NCBI RefSeq assembly: GCF_000225505.1
Contig: NZ_BACI01000029.1
Span: 1-57,182 of the forward strand
Direction: 5' to 3'
Source of the DNA: Gordonia alkanivorans NBRC 16433
GTDB taxonomy: Bacteria > Actinomycetota > Actinomycetes > Mycobacteriales > Mycobacteriaceae
DNA length: 57,182 bases
How positions within the stretch are numbered: position 1 is the first letter of the stretch; the number at the start of each line of letters is the position of its first letter. Shown piece by piece: positions 56,385 to 57,182 of the stretch. Position numbers and translations under genes: made by a program. The notes beneath the pieces were generated by a model that did no database searches, was not told the origin of the DNA, and saw nothing but the letters and a program-made list of their open reading frames with translations.

Positions 56385-56984
56385 TTATGAGATCCGCTCT
56401 GCCACTTTGTTAATAGCCTTGCTCAATTCCCTCGAAGCGTCATCCACTGATTTGGAGATACTCATCGGCGTGCCTGGCGTTGTTTTCGCCACCCAGCGAT
56501 ACTCGCTAAGATCGATTGCGTACGTCAAGGGATCAATGGGTCCATATGGCCCATCGAATGATATTGTGATCTTAAACTGGCCTTTTTCGTTGACCGGACT
56601 CCTGGGCGATGGCAAGATATTCTGTGGCAGCCCGAGGTTCCACTGCATCACTCGTCCGGGCGGTAACGATGCAAAACGTCGATTGTTCGCGAACCTCTCG
56701 TTGTCACCGTCTCGTGACCATTCCGATGGAAATGGCGGATCGATACTTATTGAGACACTCGTGGCCACGGTCGGCCCATCGTTCTTTACAACAAGCATCA
56801 TGAACGAGGCGTGCTGGGCATGAGGGCGGATATCAGCCCACACATATGGTTGCCCAGCATCCTCGTGTATCCGACGTTGGAGGGCGGTTTGTTCCTCGGC
56901 GGCGCTCACCTGGCGCCAGGTGAAGTACAACGCGGCGAGGGCGATGCCGGCGGCGATTGCCGCAACGATAGATGAAGCGTCCAT
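56385..56984 (-). CDS. membrane-anchored uncharacterised protein (199 aa)
   Basis: MDASSIVAAIAAGIALAALY forms one N-terminal membrane segment, followed by a short coiled segment (WRQVSAAEEQTALQRRIHED) and a β-rich domain (MMLVVKNDGPTVATSVSISI, GRVMQWNLGLPQNIL, FKITISFDGPYGP). The layout is that of small anchored proteins of unknown role. A longer frame to 57077 exists; 56984 fits the membrane start. It is convergent with the 636-aa gene (52-bp gap) and shares its low GC. Confidence 0.65.
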   Translation of the reverse strand: MDASSIVAAIAAGIALAALYFTWRQVSAAEEQTALQRRIHEDAGQPYVWADIRPHAQHASFMMLVVKNDGPTVATSVSISIDPPFPSEWSRDGDNERFANNRRFASLPPGRVMQWNLGLPQNILPSPRSPVNEKGQFKITISFDGPYGPIDPLTYAIDLSEYRWVAKTTPGTPMSISKSVDDASRELSKAINKVAERIS

Positions 56985-57094
56985 GGGGACATTCTCAGCT
57001 ACCGGCAGGCGGATGTAGGCGTTCCCGGCCACGTGTCGCTCAGCTTCCCTCATCGCTTCGAGGTCGACTCGTCCCACTTCAACACGTCCCGTTA

Positions 57095-57180
57095 CCAGTT
57101 AACTGGGCGGGTGAAAACAGATGCGACGCAACGTGTTCGGTTGTAGACTAGTCCCAGAATCAGGTAGTCGTTCTAGAACG
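57095..57180. other. palindromes in the terminal non-coding stretch
   Basis: The last ~200 bp (56985-57182) hold no recognised gene. Perfect palindromes CCAGTTAACTGG (57095-57106) and CGTTCTAGAACG (57169-57180) are present and could be regulator sites for the low-GC genes or for a gene beyond the window. Confidence 0.4.
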
Positions 57181-57182
57181 TC

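Overview
The window is GC-rich, gene-dense DNA from a mycolic-acid actinobacterium (order Mycobacteriales). I infer Gordonia or a close relative from a mycolyltransferase, LGFP-repeat cell-envelope proteins, deazaflavin/F420-type enzymes, a furA-katG pair and GTG/TTG starts. No tRNA, rRNA, CRISPR array or intact insertion sequence was recognised.

Left part (1-13.5 kb): an URC-type uracil-catabolism operon on the minus strand (GTP cyclohydrolase II-like URC1, DUF1688 URC4, and the first codons of uracil phosphoribosyltransferase), then furA-katG, followed by housekeeping and accessory genes (coiled-coil protein, GXWXG/DUF4334 protein, EamA-like transporter, PPOX and VOC proteins, PhoD-like phosphatase, AlkD-like repair protein). 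A decayed WYL/DUF2332 locus lies beside an MFS exporter and its TetR regulator.

Central island (14.2-26.7 kb, plus strand): about a dozen closely packed genes that look like one catabolic unit: a deaminase-type amidohydrolase, a 2OG-Fe(II)-type oxygenase, a NitT/TauT-type ABC importer, an aldehyde dehydrogenase, an allantoinase/dihydropyrimidinase-like cyclic amidohydrolase, an AroE-like dehydrogenase, a GntR/FCD regulator, a stand-alone allophanate-hydrolase C-terminal-like protein and a Ggt-family N-terminal-nucleophile hydrolase. The chemistry suggests uptake and opening of a nitrogen heterocycle (pyrimidine, hydantoin or allantoin type). The substrate is unknown. The importer's substrate-binding protein is broken by an in-frame UGA, so the pathway may be decaying. 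Repeated CATACA-type sites before the first two transcription units are candidate GntR sites.

26.7-51.8 kb: gdhA with a strong terminator, a GreA-like factor, a striking symmetric divergent promoter feeding small uncharacterised genes, a mycolyltransferase, succinate-semialdehyde-type ALDH, HxlR regulator/thiolase, an MBL hydrolase, an SRPBCC-DUF5995 fusion with an MpaB/Lcp-type oxygenase and TetR, an APC permease, a TetR/enoyl-CoA hydratase operon with a perfect 26-bp palindromic operator, LGFP and AMIN-like envelope proteins, and a second, frameshifted MpaB-type oxygenase.

Right end (51.8-57.2 kb) is accessory DNA: a membrane protein with an amber stop, a 5'-truncated tyrosine-recombinase-like gene next to an 11-bp-arm inverted repeat, then a visibly lower-GC pair: a 636-aa protein resembling a PD-(D/E)XK nuclease with an altered catalytic motif, and a convergent membrane-anchored protein. 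This is the best candidate for an undescribed (possibly defence) system, but the evidence is architectural only.
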